Made by a program: the position numbers and the translations under genes. Positions 43,642-53,980 of a stretch of DNA of 64,000 nucleotides are shown here, piece after piece (within the stretch, counting starts at the first letter, position 1; each line of letters begins with the position of its first letter). The notes beneath the pieces are model-generated. The model was given only the letters and a program-made list of their open reading frames with translations, was not told the DNA's origin and did not search any database. The stretch spans positions 496,001-560,000 of the forward strand of contig NZ_MWUM01000001.1 in NCBI RefSeq assembly GCF_002028455.1, written 5' to 3'. Source of the DNA: Zoogloea sp. LCSB751. Lineage in GTDB: Bacteria > Pseudomonadota > Gammaproteobacteria > Burkholderiales > Rhodocyclaceae.

Positions 43642-44262
43642 ATGATTTCTATAGACTTTCTGGCATCGCCCAATATCGATGCTCGCTCTCCGGATGTTGA
43701 TGTGGGCCTGATCGTCATCCACGCCATCAGCCTCCCTCCCAACCGCTTCGGCGGTCCCGGTGTCACCCAGCTCTTCACCAACACCCTCGACCCGCAGGAG
43801 CACCCCTACTACGCGGGCATCCATCAGCTGAGGGTTTCCGCTCACTTCTTCATCCGCCGTACCGGCGAGGTGATCCAGTTCGTCGATCCCCAGATGCGTG
43901 CCTGGCATGCCGGCGCGTCGTCCTGGCGTGGGCGTGAGCGTTGCAATGATTTCTCCATCGGTATCGAACTGGAAGGCTGCGATACGCTTCCCTTCGAGGC
44001 CGTGCAGTACGAGTTGCTGGCCGATCTGCTGGCCGATCTCTGCGAACGCTTTCCGATCGAGGGCATCACCGGGCATTCGGATGTTGCGCCGGGGCGCAAA
44101 ACCGACCCGGGGCCGTACTTCGCGTGGGGGCGCCTGCGGCGTTGTCTGGAAGCGCTGGGTTGCCCACAGATCGCTGCGTTGATCGAGCCCAAGGGGGCGC
44201 CGGAAGAACTGGAAGCGTCTTTGATGACTTGGCCTTTTCCTGTCTCGGGGCGGCCCGACTGA
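43642..44262 (+). CDS. ampD: 1,6-anhydro-N-acetylmuramyl-L-alanine amidase AmpD
   Basis: 206 residues. Zinc ligands are the His of LIVIHAIS, the His and Asp in ITGHSDVAPGRKTDPGPYF; SAHFFIRRTGEVIQFV and NDFSIGIELEG are family motifs. It trims anhydro-muropeptides in the cytoplasm during cell-wall recycling. The ATG at 43642 is preferred to an upstream frame. Its downstream gap holds the promoter of the lytic transglycosylase, a related wall enzyme. Confidence 0.92.
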   Translation: MISIDFLASPNIDARSPDVDVGLIVIHAISLPPNRFGGPGVTQLFTNTLDPQEHPYYAGIHQLRVSAHFFIRRTGEVIQFVDPQMRAWHAGASSWRGRERCNDFSIGIELEGCDTLPFEAVQYELLADLLADLCERFPIEGITGHSDVAPGRKTDPGPYFAWGRLRRCLEALGCPQIAALIEPKGAPEELEASLMTWPFPVSGRPD

Positions 44263-44395
44263 ACGCCAAGCTGTCTTTGACGAAAGCCTTTACGCAGTGC
44301 GCCCTGTGGGGCAGTGACGGGTAGGGGGCAACCATCTGCATGGCGCCTGGGTGATGCCTTTTGCATCATTGGTGAGGCTGTGGACTCGGGGTGGA

Positions 44396-44424
44396 TTGAC
44401 AAAACCCAGTCGAATCAATAGAAT
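44396..44424 (+). promoter_or_regulatory. Sigma-70 promoter
   Basis: TTGACA, a 17-base spacer and TAGAAT form a near-consensus promoter. Transcription should begin near 44431, leaving about 325 bases before the lytic transglycosylase start. Confidence 0.75.
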
Positions 44425-44430
44425 GCGGGC

Positions 44431-44757
44431 TGTGTGCATTTTTGCTCACTTGTTTTTTGTTACAAGTTGGCGCCTGAGCCGCTGCATGACCGGCCTTCTT
44501 CCCCCCGGTTACTGACCCTCCCGAGGTCTGGCTTGGCGCTTTTTTTGGCACGCTGTCTGGTTGCGTCAGCGTGTTTGGATCAACCCCTGGCGACCTAGTC
44601 TATTGAGCGTCGTCAGCCGGTTTCGTTGGCTGACGAGTTGAACCCGGCCCTGCTTTTCGAGGGCCGTCGGGTGATACAAACGGATGTGCTGTCCCTGCTG
44701 TTTTGGGGCGGTTCTGCGTGCGCGTTCGGTGGGCCGTGGCCACAGAAAGGAGAGCCC
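44431..44757 (+). other. Long structured 5' leader, or small RNA, before the lytic transglycosylase
   Basis: The untranslated stretch has several inverted repeats: ACTTGT/ACAAGT (44448-44467), TCGTCAGCC/GGCTGACGA (44610-44636) and CGGCCCT/AGGGCCG (44645-44666). T-rich runs occur near 44445, 44455 and 44543. No convincing short ORF with a ribosome binding site is seen. It could be a regulatory leader or an independent small RNA with read-through into the gene. Confidence 0.5.
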
Positions 44758-45468
44758 ATGTTCGCAACTCGTATCGCGAAGTTCGCACGTCACGCGGCTT
44801 CACTCATGCTTCACTTCGCCCACGGCGGTCTTCTCGTCGCTGGCCTTATCGTTACCCTTTTCATCGCATCGCGAATCGCCAACCACGGCGTGCAGGGCTT
44901 GTCCCTCGATAGTTTCACTGACAAAGCCCAGGTTCCTGCCGCAATGGCTGTGGCCGAACCCGAGCCTGAAGTCGTCCAGGTGTCGGACGACAGCGCGTCG
45001 ATCCAGCTCAGTCCCGACCTGCAGCGTGTCAAGGCCTATGTGGCCAAGCGCTACCAGGTGTCTGCGGTGGCGCTTGAGCCGCTGCTGGCCTCGGCTCAGC
45101 AGACCGGGCGCAGCCTGGGTGTCGACCCGTTGCTGCTGGTGGCTGTGATGGCCATCGAGTCCCGCTTCAATCCCTTTGCCGAGAGCCCGATGGGCGCGCA
45201 GGGTTTGATGCAGGTGATTCCAAAGTTCCATCCCGACAAGGTGGATGTGAAGTCGGACAAGAGTGCCATGTTCGACCCTGAAACCAATATCCGTGTTGGC
45301 GCGCTGGTGCTCAAGGAGTACATCAAGAGCACCGGTTCCGTCGAGCGGGCCCTGCAGCAGTACGGCGGTGTCGGCGACCCGTCCGCCCCGTACGCCAGCA
45401 AGGTGATGGCCGTGAAGGCCATGCTGAGCCAGGTGGCCCGTAGCGGAGGAAGGCTCGTCGGCGCCTGA
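44758..45468 (+). CDS. Membrane-anchored lytic transglycosylase (SLT domain)
   Basis: 236 residues from the ATG with AAAGGAGAGC upstream. A single N-terminal membrane segment (about residues 20-40) anchors it. The SLT domain starts near 105: LLVAVMAIESRFNPFAESPMGAQGLMQVIPKFHPDKV, with the catalytic Glu in AIESRF. VERALQQYGGVGDP closes it. It should cleave murein at the outer face of the inner membrane. It is preceded by an unusually long leader and ends in a terminator. Confidence 0.87.
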   Translation: MFATRIAKFARHAASLMLHFAHGGLLVAGLIVTLFIASRIANHGVQGLSLDSFTDKAQVPAAMAVAEPEPEVVQVSDDSASIQLSPDLQRVKAYVAKRYQVSAVALEPLLASAQQTGRSLGVDPLLLVAVMAIESRFNPFAESPMGAQGLMQVIPKFHPDKVDVKSDKSAMFDPETNIRVGALVLKEYIKSTGSVERALQQYGGVGDPSAPYASKVMAVKAMLSQVARSGGRLVGA

Positions 45469-45493
45469 CCTGCGCCCGAGCCTGGGGAAGAGG

Positions 45494-45517
45494 AACCCGC
45501 CGAGAGGCGGGTTTTTT
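45494..45517 (+). terminator. Rho-independent terminator of the lytic transglycosylase
   Basis: AACCCGCC-GAGA-GGCGGGTT followed by TTTT, 26 bases after the stop. Confidence 0.92.
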
Positions 45518-45546
45518 CATTTTTAGGCTGGGGGTGCTATTTGCTT

Positions 45547-45634
45547 GTGGGGGCGAATTCATTCGCCCACGGACGTCGAGCAGGGCATGTCGAAGATCCG
45601 GGCTGCAGAGGGCGAATGAATTCGCCCCTACAGG
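45547..45634. repeat. REP/BIME-like palindrome pair overlapping the aminotransferase stop
   Basis: Two inverted units, 45547-45572 and 45610-45634, with a 37-base spacer. The TAG stop of the minus-strand aminotransferase (45628-45630) is the TAG that begins the second unit. Confidence 0.85.
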
Positions 45635-46782
45635 ACTTGGGCGATGCGTTCGGCGGCTTCGAGCAGTCTCGCGCTTCCTGTCGTGTAGGCGATGCGCAGA
45701 TGGCGTTCCGGTGCGTTGTCGCCGAAGTCGATGCCCGGTGTCGTGGCGACGCCGGCTTCCTCGATGAGCAGGCGTGCCAGTGACTGGCTGTCCTGGGCGA
45801 TGCCGGAGATGTCGGCGTATAGGTAGAAGGCGCCCTGGGGTTCGGTAGCGAAGCGGAAGCCAATGTCACGCAAGGCGGGGAGGAGCGCGTTGCGACGTTC
45901 GGCGAACTCGTGCCGGCGCTCTTCCAGAATCGAGATGGTGGACGGTTCAAACGCTGCCAGCGCGGCGTGCTGGGCCGGCGTGGAGGGCGAGATGAAGAAG
46001 TGCTGGGCCAGCTTCTCGATGTCGCGCACGTAGGCTTCTGGGGCGACCAGCCAGCCAAGGCGCCAGCCGGTCATGCCGAAGTACTTCGAGAAGCTGTTCA
46101 CCACGAAGACATCGTCGAGCCGGCTGAGGGCGGTACAGGCGTCCACGCCGTAGTTGAGGCCCTGGTAGATCTCGTCGACGATCAGTACGCCTTGGTGCCG
46201 GCTTACGGTTTTCTGCAGGGCGACGATTTCGTCGAGCGTGAGCAGGGTGCCGGTGGGATTGGCCGGGCTGGCGACCATCAGGCCGCGGGTCTGGGGCGTC
46301 CAGGCGGCTTCGACCTGGGCCGGCGTGGGCTGGAAGCGGGTGCTGGCGTCCACCGGCAGGGCGCGGGGGTGGCCTTCGAAGCTGCGTACGAGGTGGCGGT
46401 TCGACGGGTAGCCGGGGTCGGGCAGCAGCCATTCGTCGCCAGGGTCGGTCAGTGTCGCGAGGGCCAGCATCAGGGCGCCGGAGGCGCCGGGGGTGACGAT
46501 GATGCGCTCAGGTGCGATGCTGGCGCCGAAGCGGTCGTGGTAAAAGCGGGCGATGGCTTCGCGCAGGGCGGTGAGCCCAAGGGCCGGCGTGTAATGCACG
46601 TGGCCGCCGGTCAGGAAGCGTTGGGCCGCTTCGACGATGGGCTGGGGGCTGGGGAAATCCGGTTCACCGACTTCCAGGTGGATGATGTCGCGCCCGCTGG
46701 CGGCGAGTTCATGGGCGCGCTTGAGGATCTCCATTACGTGGAAGGGCTGGATGTCGGCCATGCGGCGGGCGCTGCGAATCAT
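45628..46782 (-). CDS. Class I PLP-dependent aminotransferase
   Basis: 384 residues from MIRSARRMADIQPFHVME, with AGGAACC upstream. The fold-type I signatures are HLEVGEPDFPSP, YTPALGLTALREAI, SPANPTGTLLT, VDEIYQGLNYG and the PLP lysine in NSFSKYFGMTGWRLGW. It resembles aspartate/alanine-type enzymes (AspB-like) of broad specificity. Its C-terminus is defined by a REP-derived stop codon. Located between the transglycosylase and pckG, without an obvious partner. Confidence 0.85.
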   Translation of the reverse strand: MIRSARRMADIQPFHVMEILKRAHELAASGRDIIHLEVGEPDFPSPQPIVEAAQRFLTGGHVHYTPALGLTALREAIARFYHDRFGASIAPERIIVTPGASGALMLALATLTDPGDEWLLPDPGYPSNRHLVRSFEGHPRALPVDASTRFQPTPAQVEAAWTPQTRGLMVASPANPTGTLLTLDEIVALQKTVSRHQGVLIVDEIYQGLNYGVDACTALSRLDDVFVVNSFSKYFGMTGWRLGWLVAPEAYVRDIEKLAQHFFISPSTPAQHAALAAFEPSTISILEERRHEFAERRNALLPALRDIGFRFATEPQGAFYLYADISGIAQDSQSLARLLIEEAGVATTPGIDFGDNAPERHLRIAYTTGSARLLEAAERIAQVL

Positions 46783-46824
46783 GGATGGGTTCCTGAAGAG
46801 TGGGGATCGGCAGTAGCACGAGGA

Positions 46825-46855
46825 AAACAAAAAAGCGCCGATTGCTCGACGCTTT
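46825..46855 (-). terminator. Rho-independent terminator of pckG
   Basis: On the minus strand the stem AAAGCG-G-TCG... pairs with its complement across TTGC-type loop (AAAGCG and CGA arms with one mismatch), followed by a U-rich run. It is 38 bases after the pckG stop. Confidence 0.75.
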
Positions 46856-46892
46856 CTTGCAGTACCTGAGCAGCCGGCTGGCTGCTGCGAAC

Positions 46893-48749
46893 TTACACCG
46901 ACAGGGCTAGTTCGAACAGTTCGCGCTTCAGCGTGAACTGCTTGGGCAGGCGGTCCTGCAGCTTGTCGAACCATTCCTGGTGGCCGGCCAGCTCGGTCTT
47001 CCAGGTGTCGGCGTCGATCTTGACCAGGGCTTCGAATTCGGCCTTGGTCACGTCGGAGCCGGTCCAGTCGATGTCTTCGTACTGGGGCATCCAGCCGAGG
47101 GCGTTTTCGGTGGCGTGCACGCGGCCGCGGACGCGGTCGACGATCCACTTCAGGACGCGCATGTTCTCGCCGAAGCCGGGCCACATGAACTCACCCTTCT
47201 CGTTCATGCGGAACCAGTTGACGCAGAATATGCCCGGCGCCTGATCCACGGTGTGACCCATCTTCAGCCAGTGGTTGAAGTAGTCGCCCATGTGGTAGCC
47301 GCAGAAGGGCAGCATCGCGAACGGATCGCGACGCACCACGCCTTGGGCGCCGAAGGCCGCGGCGGTGGTTTCGGAGCCGAGGGTGGCAGCCATGTAGACG
47401 CCGAAGTTCCAGTTGAAGGCCTGGTACACCAGCGGTACGGTGGTGGCGCGGCGGCCGCCGAAGATGAAGGCGGAGATGGGTACGCCGGCCGGGTCTTCCC
47501 ACTTCGGGTCGATGGACGGGCACTGGCTGGCCGGGGCGGTGAAGCGGGAGTTCGGGTGCGCAGCCTTGCGGCCGGTTTCCTTGGCGATCTCCGGGGTCCA
47601 GTCCTTGCCTTGCCAGTCGACCAGGTGCGCCGGGGCTTCCTTGCTCAGGCCTTCCCACCACACGTCACCGTCGTCGGTCAGTGCGACGTTGGTGAAGATG
47701 ATGTTCTCGCGCAGGGTGGCCAGCGCGTTGTAGTTGGTCTTTTCGGAGGTGCCGGGGGCAACGCCGAAGAAGCCGGCTTCGGGGTTGATTGCGTAGAAGC
47801 GGGTGCTGCCGTCGGCTTCCTTGCGCGGCTTGATCCAGGCGATGTCGTCGCCGACGGTGGAGATCTTCCAGCCGTCGAAGGACTTGGGCGGGATCAGCAT
47901 CGCGAAGTTGGTCTTGCCACAGGCGGACGGGAAGGCGGCGGCGACGTAGGTCTTCTCACCTTCGGGGCTTTCCACGCCGAGGATCAGCATGTGTTCGGCC
48001 AGCCAGCCCTCGTCGCGGGCCATGGTGGAGGCGATGCGCAGCGCGAAGCACTTCTTGCCGAGCAGGGCGTTGCCGCCGTAGCCGGAGCCGTAGGACCAGA
48101 TCTCGCGGGTCTCGGGGTAATGAACGATGTACTTGGTGGTCGGGTTGCACGGCCAGCGGGAGTCCTTCTCGCCGTGGGCCAGCGGAGCGCCAACCGTGTG
48201 CACGCAGGGCACGAACTCGCCATCGGCGCCAAGCACGTCGAAGACGGCCTTGCCCATGCGGGTCATGGTGCGCATGTTGGTGACGACGTAGGGGCTGTCG
48301 GAGATCTCCACGCCGATGTGGGCGATGGGGGAGCCGAGCGGGCCCATGGAGAACGGGATCACGTACAGGGTGCGACCGTGCATGCTGCCCTTGAACAGTT
48401 CGTTCAGGGTCTTGCGCATCTTGGCCGGGTCTTCCCAGTTGTTGGTGGGGCCGGCGTCGTCCTTGTTGGCGGAACAGATGTAGGTGCGGTCTTCGACGCG
48501 GGCCACGTCGGAGGGGTCGGACCAGGCCAGGTAGGAGTTCTTGCGCTTTTCCGGGTTCAGCTTGATCAGCATCCCGGCTTCGACCATCTCGGCACACAGG
48601 CGGTCGTATTCTTCTTCGGAACCGTCGCACCAGACCACGCGGTCGGGTTCGGTGAGGGTGGCGATCTCGGCAACCCACTCCTTCAGTTTCTGGTGTTTGA
48701 CGTAATCGGGTGCGGCGGCGATGGCGGCTTCGGCAATGCTTTGAGACAT
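46893..48749 (-). CDS. pckG: Phosphoenolpyruvate carboxykinase (GTP)
   Basis: 618 residues from [16 protein letters not shown]. The kinase-1 loop is [16 protein letters not shown] with the reactive Cys277. [37 protein letters not shown] and [17 protein letters not shown] are family motifs. It converts oxaloacetate plus GTP to phosphoenolpyruvate, CO2 and GDP, the entry into gluconeogenesis. It can use oxaloacetate from the LigK step. Upstream frame extension to 48869 lacks a start with a ribosome binding site and is rejected. Divergent from maeB. Confidence 0.95.
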   Translation of the reverse strand: MSQSIAEAAIAAAPDYVKHQKLKEWVAEIATLTEPDRVVWCDGSEEEYDRLCAEMVEAGMLIKLNPEKRKNSYLAWSDPSDVARVEDRTYICSANKDDAGPTNNWEDPAKMRKTLNELFKGSMHGRTLYVIPFSMGPLGSPIAHIGVEISDSPYVVTNMRTMTRMGKAVFDVLGADGEFVPCVHTVGAPLAHGEKDSRWPCNPTTKYIVHYPETREIWSYGSGYGGNALLGKKCFALRIASTMARDEGWLAEHMLILGVESPEGEKTYVAAAFPSACGKTNFAMLIPPKSFDGWKISTVGDDIAWIKPRKEADGSTRFYAINPEAGFFGVAPGTSEKTNYNALATLRENIIFTNVALTDDGDVWWEGLSKEAPAHLVDWQGKDWTPEIAKETGRKAAHPNSRFTAPASQCPSIDPKWEDPAGVPISAFIFGGRRATTVPLVYQAFNWNFGVYMAATLGSETTAAAFGAQGVVRRDPFAMLPFCGYHMGDYFNHWLKMGHTVDQAPGIFCVNWFRMNEKGEFMWPGFGENMRVLKWIVDRVRGRVHATENALGWMPQYEDIDWTGSDVTKAEFEALVKIDADTWKTELAGHQEWFDKLQDRLPKQFTLKRELFELALSV

Positions 48750-49037
48750 CTCACGATTCTCCAGGACGTTACGGATGCGTTGTTTCAAGTGCCGGTTTGG
48801 GGAGGCTTCCGGCTGGGCAATCGCGTCTTTTTTGGGCCACCAGGGCTCGGCGCGTATTATTGGTGTCAATCAGGATTAACCCGACTGACTTAGCCTTACA
48901 TTATGCCATGGTTCCGCGCATAGAGAAATCTACTCGGATGGCATTTTGTGCTGTGGAAGTCACGAATTGTCGTAACGGCAATTTGGTCGGATGATGGCAG
49001 TACACAAACACACATCACAATGGAGAGGGATACCTGA

Positions 49038-51305
49038 ATGGATGAGCAAATTCGCCTGGCCGCACTCGAATACCACCGTCTGCCCAAGCCGGGGAAGATC
49101 GCCATTGCGCCGACCAAGGCGCTGACCAACCAGCAGGATTTGTCGCTGGCCTATTCGCCCGGTGTGGCGGCAGCCTGCGATGCGATCGTCGAAGATCCCG
49201 CCGAGGCCGCGTCGCTGACGTCCCGCAGCAACCTGATCGGCGTCGTTACCAACGGCACTGCGGTGCTCGGCCTGGGCAACATCGGTCCGCTGGCGGCCAA
49301 GCCGGTGATGGAGGGCAAGGCGGTGCTGTTCAAGAAGTTCGCCGGCATCGACGTCTTCGACCTGGAGATCGACGAACCCGACGCGGACAAGCTGATCGAC
49401 ATGATCGCGGCCCTCGAGCCGACCTTCGGCGGCATCAACCTCGAGGATATCAAGGCGCCGGAGTGCTTCTACATCGAGAGCAAGCTGCGCGAGCGAATGA
49501 AGATCCCGGTTTTCCATGACGACCAGCACGGCACCGCCATCGTCGTCGGTGCGGCGCTGCTCAACGGCATGCACCTGCTCGGCAAGGATCTGTCGAAGAT
49601 CAAGCTGGTCACCTCCGGTGCCGGTGCGGCTGCGCTGGCCTGCCTGGACCTGCTGGTGATGCTCGGTGTGCCCGTCGAGAACATCTGGGTGACCGACATC
49701 GAAGGCGTGGTGTACGAAGGCCGTACGACGCTGATGGACCCGATCAAGGCGCGCTATGCGAAGAAGACCGACGCCCGCAAGCTGGGCGAGGTGATCGAGG
49801 GCGCCGATGTGTTCCTCGGGCTGTCCGCCGGTGGCGTGCTGAAGCCCGAGATGGTGGCCAAGATGGCTTCCCGGCCGCTGGTCATGGCGCTGGCCAACCC
49901 GACGCCGGAAATCCTGCCGGAAGAGGTCAAGAAGGTGCGTGACGATGCGTTGATCGCCACCGGTCGTTCGGACTATCCGAATCAGGTGAATAACGTGTTG
50001 TGCTTCCCCTTCATCTTCCGCGGTGCGCTGGATGTGGGGGCCACCACCATCACCGATGAGATGAAGCTGGCCGCCGTGCGCGCCATTGCCGAGCTGGCCC
50101 GCGCCGAGGCATCCGACATCGTGGCGGCGGCCTACGGCGAGAAGGTGTCCGGCTTCGGTCCCGAGTACATCATTCCGAGGCCCTTCGACCCGCGCCTGAT
50201 CGTCAAGATCGCGCCCGAAGTCGCCCGCGCGGCAATGGAGTCTGGCGTGGCGACGCGCCCGATCACCGATTTCGAAGCCTATCGCCAGCAGCTCAACAAC
50301 TTCGTATGGCAGTCCGGCCTGGTGATGAAGCCGGTGTTCCAGGCCGCCAAGCAGGCGCCCAAGCGCATCATCTTTGCGGAAGGCGAGGCCGAGCGCGTGT
50401 TGCGCGCGGTGCAGACCGCGGTGGATGAAGGCATGTGCCGGCCGGTGCTGATCGGCAGGCCGGAAGTGGTGCTGCACAACATCGAGCGCTTCGGTCTGCG
50501 CCTGCGCCCGGAGCTGGACTTCGAGATGGTGAACCCGGACTCCGATCCGCGTTTCAACCAGCTATGGTCCCACTACCACTCGCTGATGGAGCGCAAGGGC
50601 GTGTCGGTGGATTACGCCAAGCGGGAAGTGCGCCGCCGCACCACGCTGATCGGCGCGCTGCTGCTGCACTTCGGCTACGCTGACGGGATGATCTGCGGCA
50701 CCTACGGCATGCATCACCTGCACCTCAAGTTCATCGAGACGGTGCTGGGCCGCCAGAAGGGCGTGCGCAACTTCTACACGATGAACCTGCTGGCGCTGCC
50801 GGACCGGACCGTGTTCCTGTGCGACACCTACGTCAACTACGATCCGACCCCCGAGCAGGTCGTCGAGATGACCCGTCTGGCTGCCGACGAGGTGCGTCGT
50901 TTCGGTATCCAGCCGCGGGTCGCGTTGCTGTCCCACTCCAGCTTCGGCACCGACAACTCGCCGACCGCCGAGAAGATGCGCAAGGCCTTGGTGCTGCTGC
51001 ACAACGAACATCCCGACCTGGAGGTGGAAGGCGAGATGCACGGTGACGCGGCGCTGGACGCGGACATCCGCAAGCAGGTCTTCCCCAACGCCAAGATGGG
51101 CGAGGACGCCAACCTGCTGATTTTCCCGACGCTGGATGCGGCCAACATCGCCTTCAACCTGCTCAAGACCGCTGCCGGCGAAGGCATGACCATCGGCCCG
51201 ATCCTGCTCGGTTCGGCCAAGCCGGTGCACATCCTGACCCCGACCGCGACGGTGCGCCGGATCGTCAACATGACCGCACTGACGGTGGTCGAAGCCGGTC
51301 GTTGA
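49038..51305 (+). CDS. maeB: NADP-dependent malic enzyme with phosphotransacetylase-like domain
   Basis: 755 residues. The malic domain has [39 protein letters not shown] and [20 protein letters not shown]; the NAD(P) loop is [16 protein letters not shown] phosphotransacetylase-like region begins near residue 437 ([16 protein letters not shown]) and binds acetyl-CoA as an allosteric effector. It decarboxylates malate to pyruvate in the cytoplasm. Large hybrid size matches MaeB. It is divergent from pckG across 288 bases containing no further gene. Confidence 0.94.
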   Translation: MDEQIRLAALEYHRLPKPGKIAIAPTKALTNQQDLSLAYSPGVAAACDAIVEDPAEAASLTSRSNLIGVVTNGTAVLGLGNIGPLAAKPVMEGKAVLFKKFAGIDVFDLEIDEPDADKLIDMIAALEPTFGGINLEDIKAPECFYIESKLRERMKIPVFHDDQHGTAIVVGAALLNGMHLLGKDLSKIKLVTSGAGAAALACLDLLVMLGVPVENIWVTDIEGVVYEGRTTLMDPIKARYAKKTDARKLGEVIEGADVFLGLSAGGVLKPEMVAKMASRPLVMALANPTPEILPEEVKKVRDDALIATGRSDYPNQVNNVLCFPFIFRGALDVGATTITDEMKLAAVRAIAELARAEASDIVAAAYGEKVSGFGPEYIIPRPFDPRLIVKIAPEVARAAMESGVATRPITDFEAYRQQLNNFVWQSGLVMKPVFQAAKQAPKRIIFAEGEAERVLRAVQTAVDEGMCRPVLIGRPEVVLHNIERFGLRLRPELDFEMVNPDSDPRFNQLWSHYHSLMERKGVSVDYAKREVRRRTTLIGALLLHFGYADGMICGTYGMHHLHLKFIETVLGRQKGVRNFYTMNLLALPDRTVFLCDTYVNYDPTPEQVVEMTRLAADEVRRFGIQPRVALLSHSSFGTDNSPTAEKMRKALVLLHNEHPDLEVEGEMHGDAALDADIRKQVFPNAKMGEDANLLIFPTLDAANIAFNLLKTAAGEGMTIGPILLGSAKPVHILTPTATVRRIVNMTALTVVEAGR

Positions 51306-51370
51306 TGTTGTCCTAATGTCTCCGCCGTCTGCGGCCGTTAGAATCCGTGACTCAGATCACGGAGGGCGGG

Positions 51371-52513
51371 ATGGCGGAGGAGGGCAAGGCGGCGCTGGTT
51401 CTTACCGGTGGCGGGGCGCGGGCGGCCTACCAGGTCGGCGCGCTGCTCGCCGTTCGCGACGTGTGGGGCCGGCGCCCCGAAAATCCGTTTCCGATCCTGT
51501 GTGGAACGTCCGCCGGTGCCGTCAATGCGGCGGCACTGGCGGTGTTCTCCGCCAACTTCGATGAAGCTGTGCGCAAGCTCGCCTACATCTGGCGAAACTT
51601 GCGTGTCCATCACGTTTACCGGGCCGATACGGCAGCAATCACCCAGTCGGTGATGCGCTGGGCCTCGGCAATCCTGTTTGGTGCGCTGGTACGCCAGTCG
51701 CCACGCTCCCTGCTCGACAACACGCCGTTACGCGAACTGCTGGAGGCACAGCTGGACTTCTCCGCCATCGGCCGGGCGATCGACGCGGGCCATCTGCGGG
51801 CGATCTCCATCAGTGCGTCGGGCTATACCTCGGGCGACAATCTGGCCTTTTTTCAGGCCTGCGATGAGCTGCAGCCGTGGCGCCGGGAGAAGCGTATCGG
51901 CATGCGAACCGAGTTGAAGGTGGATCACCTGCTGGCATCCAGCGCGATTCCCTTCGTCTTTCCAGCCATGCGCATCAATCGGGAGTATTTCGGCGACGGC
52001 TCGATGCGTCAGCTGGCGCCCATCAGCCCGGCCATCCACCTCGGTGCCGAGCGCGTCCTCGTGATTGCCGGCGGGCGGCGGTCCGAAGAGGCGCGGCAGC
52101 GCACGGACAGCTATCCCTCGCCGGCCCAGGTGGCCGGCCATGCCATGTCGAGCATCTTCCTCGATGGCTTGGCGATGGACCTGGAGCGCATGGAGCGCAT
52201 CAACGCCACCCTTTCGGTACTGACGCCCGAGCAGCGGGCTGCGGCCGGCATCGCTCTGCGTCCCATCGAGACCCTGGTGATTGCGCCATCCCAGCGTCTT
52301 GACTATCTTGCTGCACGGCACCGCCAGGCCTTGCCGCGGGCCTTGAGCACGGTTCTGCGCAGCATTGGTGCCATGCGGAAAAATGGTTCGGTGCTGCTTT
52401 CCTATCTGCTTTTCGAGCAGGGCTACACCCGTTCGCTGATGGAGCTCGGCTACCGGGATGCGATGAGCCGGCGTGCAGAACTTGCGCGGTTTTTGCGGAT
52501 CGATGGTCAGTGA
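51371..52513 (+). CDS. Patatin-like phospholipase
   Basis: 380 residues. The oxyanion loop is [13 protein letters not shown], the nucleophile Ser47 in CGTSAGAVN, and the catalytic Asp209 in [11 protein letters not shown]. It should hydrolyse acyl ester bonds of lipids and lacks a signal peptide, so is probably cytoplasmic or membrane-associated. The start at ATG 51371 follows GGAGGGCGGG. An upstream GTG at 51347 is less likely. Confidence 0.9.
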   Translation: MAEEGKAALVLTGGGARAAYQVGALLAVRDVWGRRPENPFPILCGTSAGAVNAAALAVFSANFDEAVRKLAYIWRNLRVHHVYRADTAAITQSVMRWASAILFGALVRQSPRSLLDNTPLRELLEAQLDFSAIGRAIDAGHLRAISISASGYTSGDNLAFFQACDELQPWRREKRIGMRTELKVDHLLASSAIPFVFPAMRINREYFGDGSMRQLAPISPAIHLGAERVLVIAGGRRSEEARQRTDSYPSPAQVAGHAMSSIFLDGLAMDLERMERINATLSVLTPEQRAAAGIALRPIETLVIAPSQRLDYLAARHRQALPRALSTVLRSIGAMRKNGSVLLSYLLFEQGYTRSLMELGYRDAMSRRAELARFLRIDGQ

Positions 52514-52767
52514 TGCACATCGTTGTGGGGTGGAGGGGGCCGATGTGCAAAAAAGTCATTCACAAAAAACTTCAAAAATTTAAAATAACCCCTTATTTTG
52601 AATAAGAAGTATGTTGTTCGCGTTTGTGCCGTCCGGCCATGGTGTGGCATTCATTCAAAGCGCATCTGCCGGAGTGAGCCGAATTTCGCCCGCGAGGTCT
52701 GCCTGTCGCGAAGATTTTTCATTGCGGAAGAGTGCTTCTTCCCGTTCATGAACCAGTTTTGAAGACG

Positions 52768-53853
52768 ATGAAAATCCGTACTACCGTACTGACCCTGCTG
52801 GGGGTCTTTGCACTCAATACCGCCATGCCCGGCGATGCACATGCTGTAGCGCACCATGCGGCATCGAAGAAATCCCAAGCCGCCAAGGCCACCCCGAAGG
52901 CTGAAAAGGCCGAGAAGGTGGCCAAGTCGTCGAAGTCGGGCAAGGCTAAGGGCAGCAAGGTCGCCAAGGCGGTCGAAGAGAAGGCGTCCAGCCGCAGGGT
53001 AGCGGCCCATACGCCGCGCCATGCCCGCCACGCCGTCGCGGCCGTCAGCCATGACATGGACCATGAGGGCAATCCGCAGCTGCAATCGGCGGCCTTCATG
53101 GTGGCCGATCAGGCCACCGGCAACGTGTTGCTGGAAAAGAACTCCGATTCCGTGGTGCCAATAGCGTCCATCACCAAGCTGATGACGGCGATGGTCGTGC
53201 TGGATGCCCGTCTGTCTCTCAATGAGGCGCTGACGATCACCCAGGACGACGTGGATACCCTGCGGGGCAGCAGTTCCCATGTGCCGGTGGGCACCGAACT
53301 GCAGCGGGACGATATGCTGCGCCTGGCGCTGATGTCCTCCGAGAACCGGGCTGCGGCAGCCCTGGGGCGCAACTACCCGGGCGGCCTGCCGGCTTTCGTG
53401 GTGGCGATGAACCGCAAGGCGGCCTCCCTGGGGCTGCACGACACCCGCTTCTCCGACAGCACCGGCCTCAATTCGGCCAATGTGTCGAGTGCCCGTGACC
53501 TGGTCAAGATGGTGTCGGCTGCATCCCGCTACCCGCTGATCCGCGAATTCACCACCACCGCCAACTACGTGGTTTCGCTCAACGGCCGCCAGCGTCAGTT
53601 CAACAACACCAACTCTCTGGTCGGCAGCCCGAACTGGCAGATCGGTGTGTCGAAGACCGGTTACATCAACGAGTCCGGCAAATGCCTGGTGATGCAGGCC
53701 TGGATGCTCAACAAGCCGATGATCATCGTGCTGCTGGACTCCTTCGGGCGCTTCACCCGCGTTGCCGATGCCCAGCGGGTCAAGCGTTGGCTGGAGAGCG
53801 CTGCGGTGCAGCAGAAGCTCGCCGCCGCCGGCCGTCATGGTCCGGCAACCTGA
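52768..53853 (+). CDS. pbpG: D-alanyl-D-alanine endopeptidase (PBP7/PbpG-like)
   Basis: 361 residues. A Sec signal peptide (residues 1-25) is followed by an 85-residue Lys/Ala-rich linker with many KAEKAEK-type repeats. The peptidase S11 domain follows. Its active sites are S134-I-T-K137, SEN in MSSENRAAA and KTG in GVSKTGYI. It cleaves murein cross-links or terminal D-alanines in the periplasm. The basic, low-complexity linker is longer than in the E. coli protein. The 254-base upstream gap is A/T-rich (52545-52615) and probably holds the promoter. Confidence 0.88.
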   Translation: MKIRTTVLTLLGVFALNTAMPGDAHAVAHHAASKKSQAAKATPKAEKAEKVAKSSKSGKAKGSKVAKAVEEKASSRRVAAHTPRHARHAVAAVSHDMDHEGNPQLQSAAFMVADQATGNVLLEKNSDSVVPIASITKLMTAMVVLDARLSLNEALTITQDDVDTLRGSSSHVPVGTELQRDDMLRLALMSSENRAAAALGRNYPGGLPAFVVAMNRKAASLGLHDTRFSDSTGLNSANVSSARDLVKMVSAASRYPLIREFTTTANYVVSLNGRQRQFNNTNSLVGSPNWQIGVSKTGYINESGKCLVMQAWMLNKPMIIVLLDSFGRFTRVADAQRVKRWLESAAVQQKLAAAGRHGPAT

Positions 53854-53869
53854 CGGGGGGCTGGAATGA

Positions 53870-53895
53870 GAAAGGCGCCGCGAGGCGCCTTTCTT
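53870..53895 (+). terminator. Rho-independent terminator of pbpG
   Basis: GAAAGGCGCC-GCGA-GGCGCCTTTC is a ten-base perfect stem followed by TT, 17 bases after the stop. Confidence 0.88.
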
Positions 53896-53934
53896 GTATC
53901 GTCAGTGCGGGTTGGCCCTGCGGGGGCCATTCCT

Positions 53935-53960
53935 GTCGGGGCGAATGAATTCACTCCGAC
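53935..53960. repeat. Diverged REP-like copy
   Basis: GTCGGGGCGAATGAATTC with a mutated right arm (ACTCCGAC); it lies between the pbpG terminator and the convergent IclR gene. Confidence 0.6.
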
Positions 53961-53980
53961 GACTCACGGAGAACTGTGAC

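Noticed and set aside
44543..44566. Sigma-54 promoter in the transglycosylase leader (TGGCACG followed by TTGC)
   Set aside because: Spacing between the two halves is eight bases instead of four.
44626..44757. N-terminal extension of the lytic transglycosylase to 44626
   Set aside because: No ribosome binding site there; the ATG at 44758 has a strong one and leads directly into the membrane anchor.
46980..48893. Plus-strand ORF of 637 codons opposite pckG
   Set aside because: Shadow of pckG; Gly/Val/His-rich low-complexity translation with no ribosome binding site.
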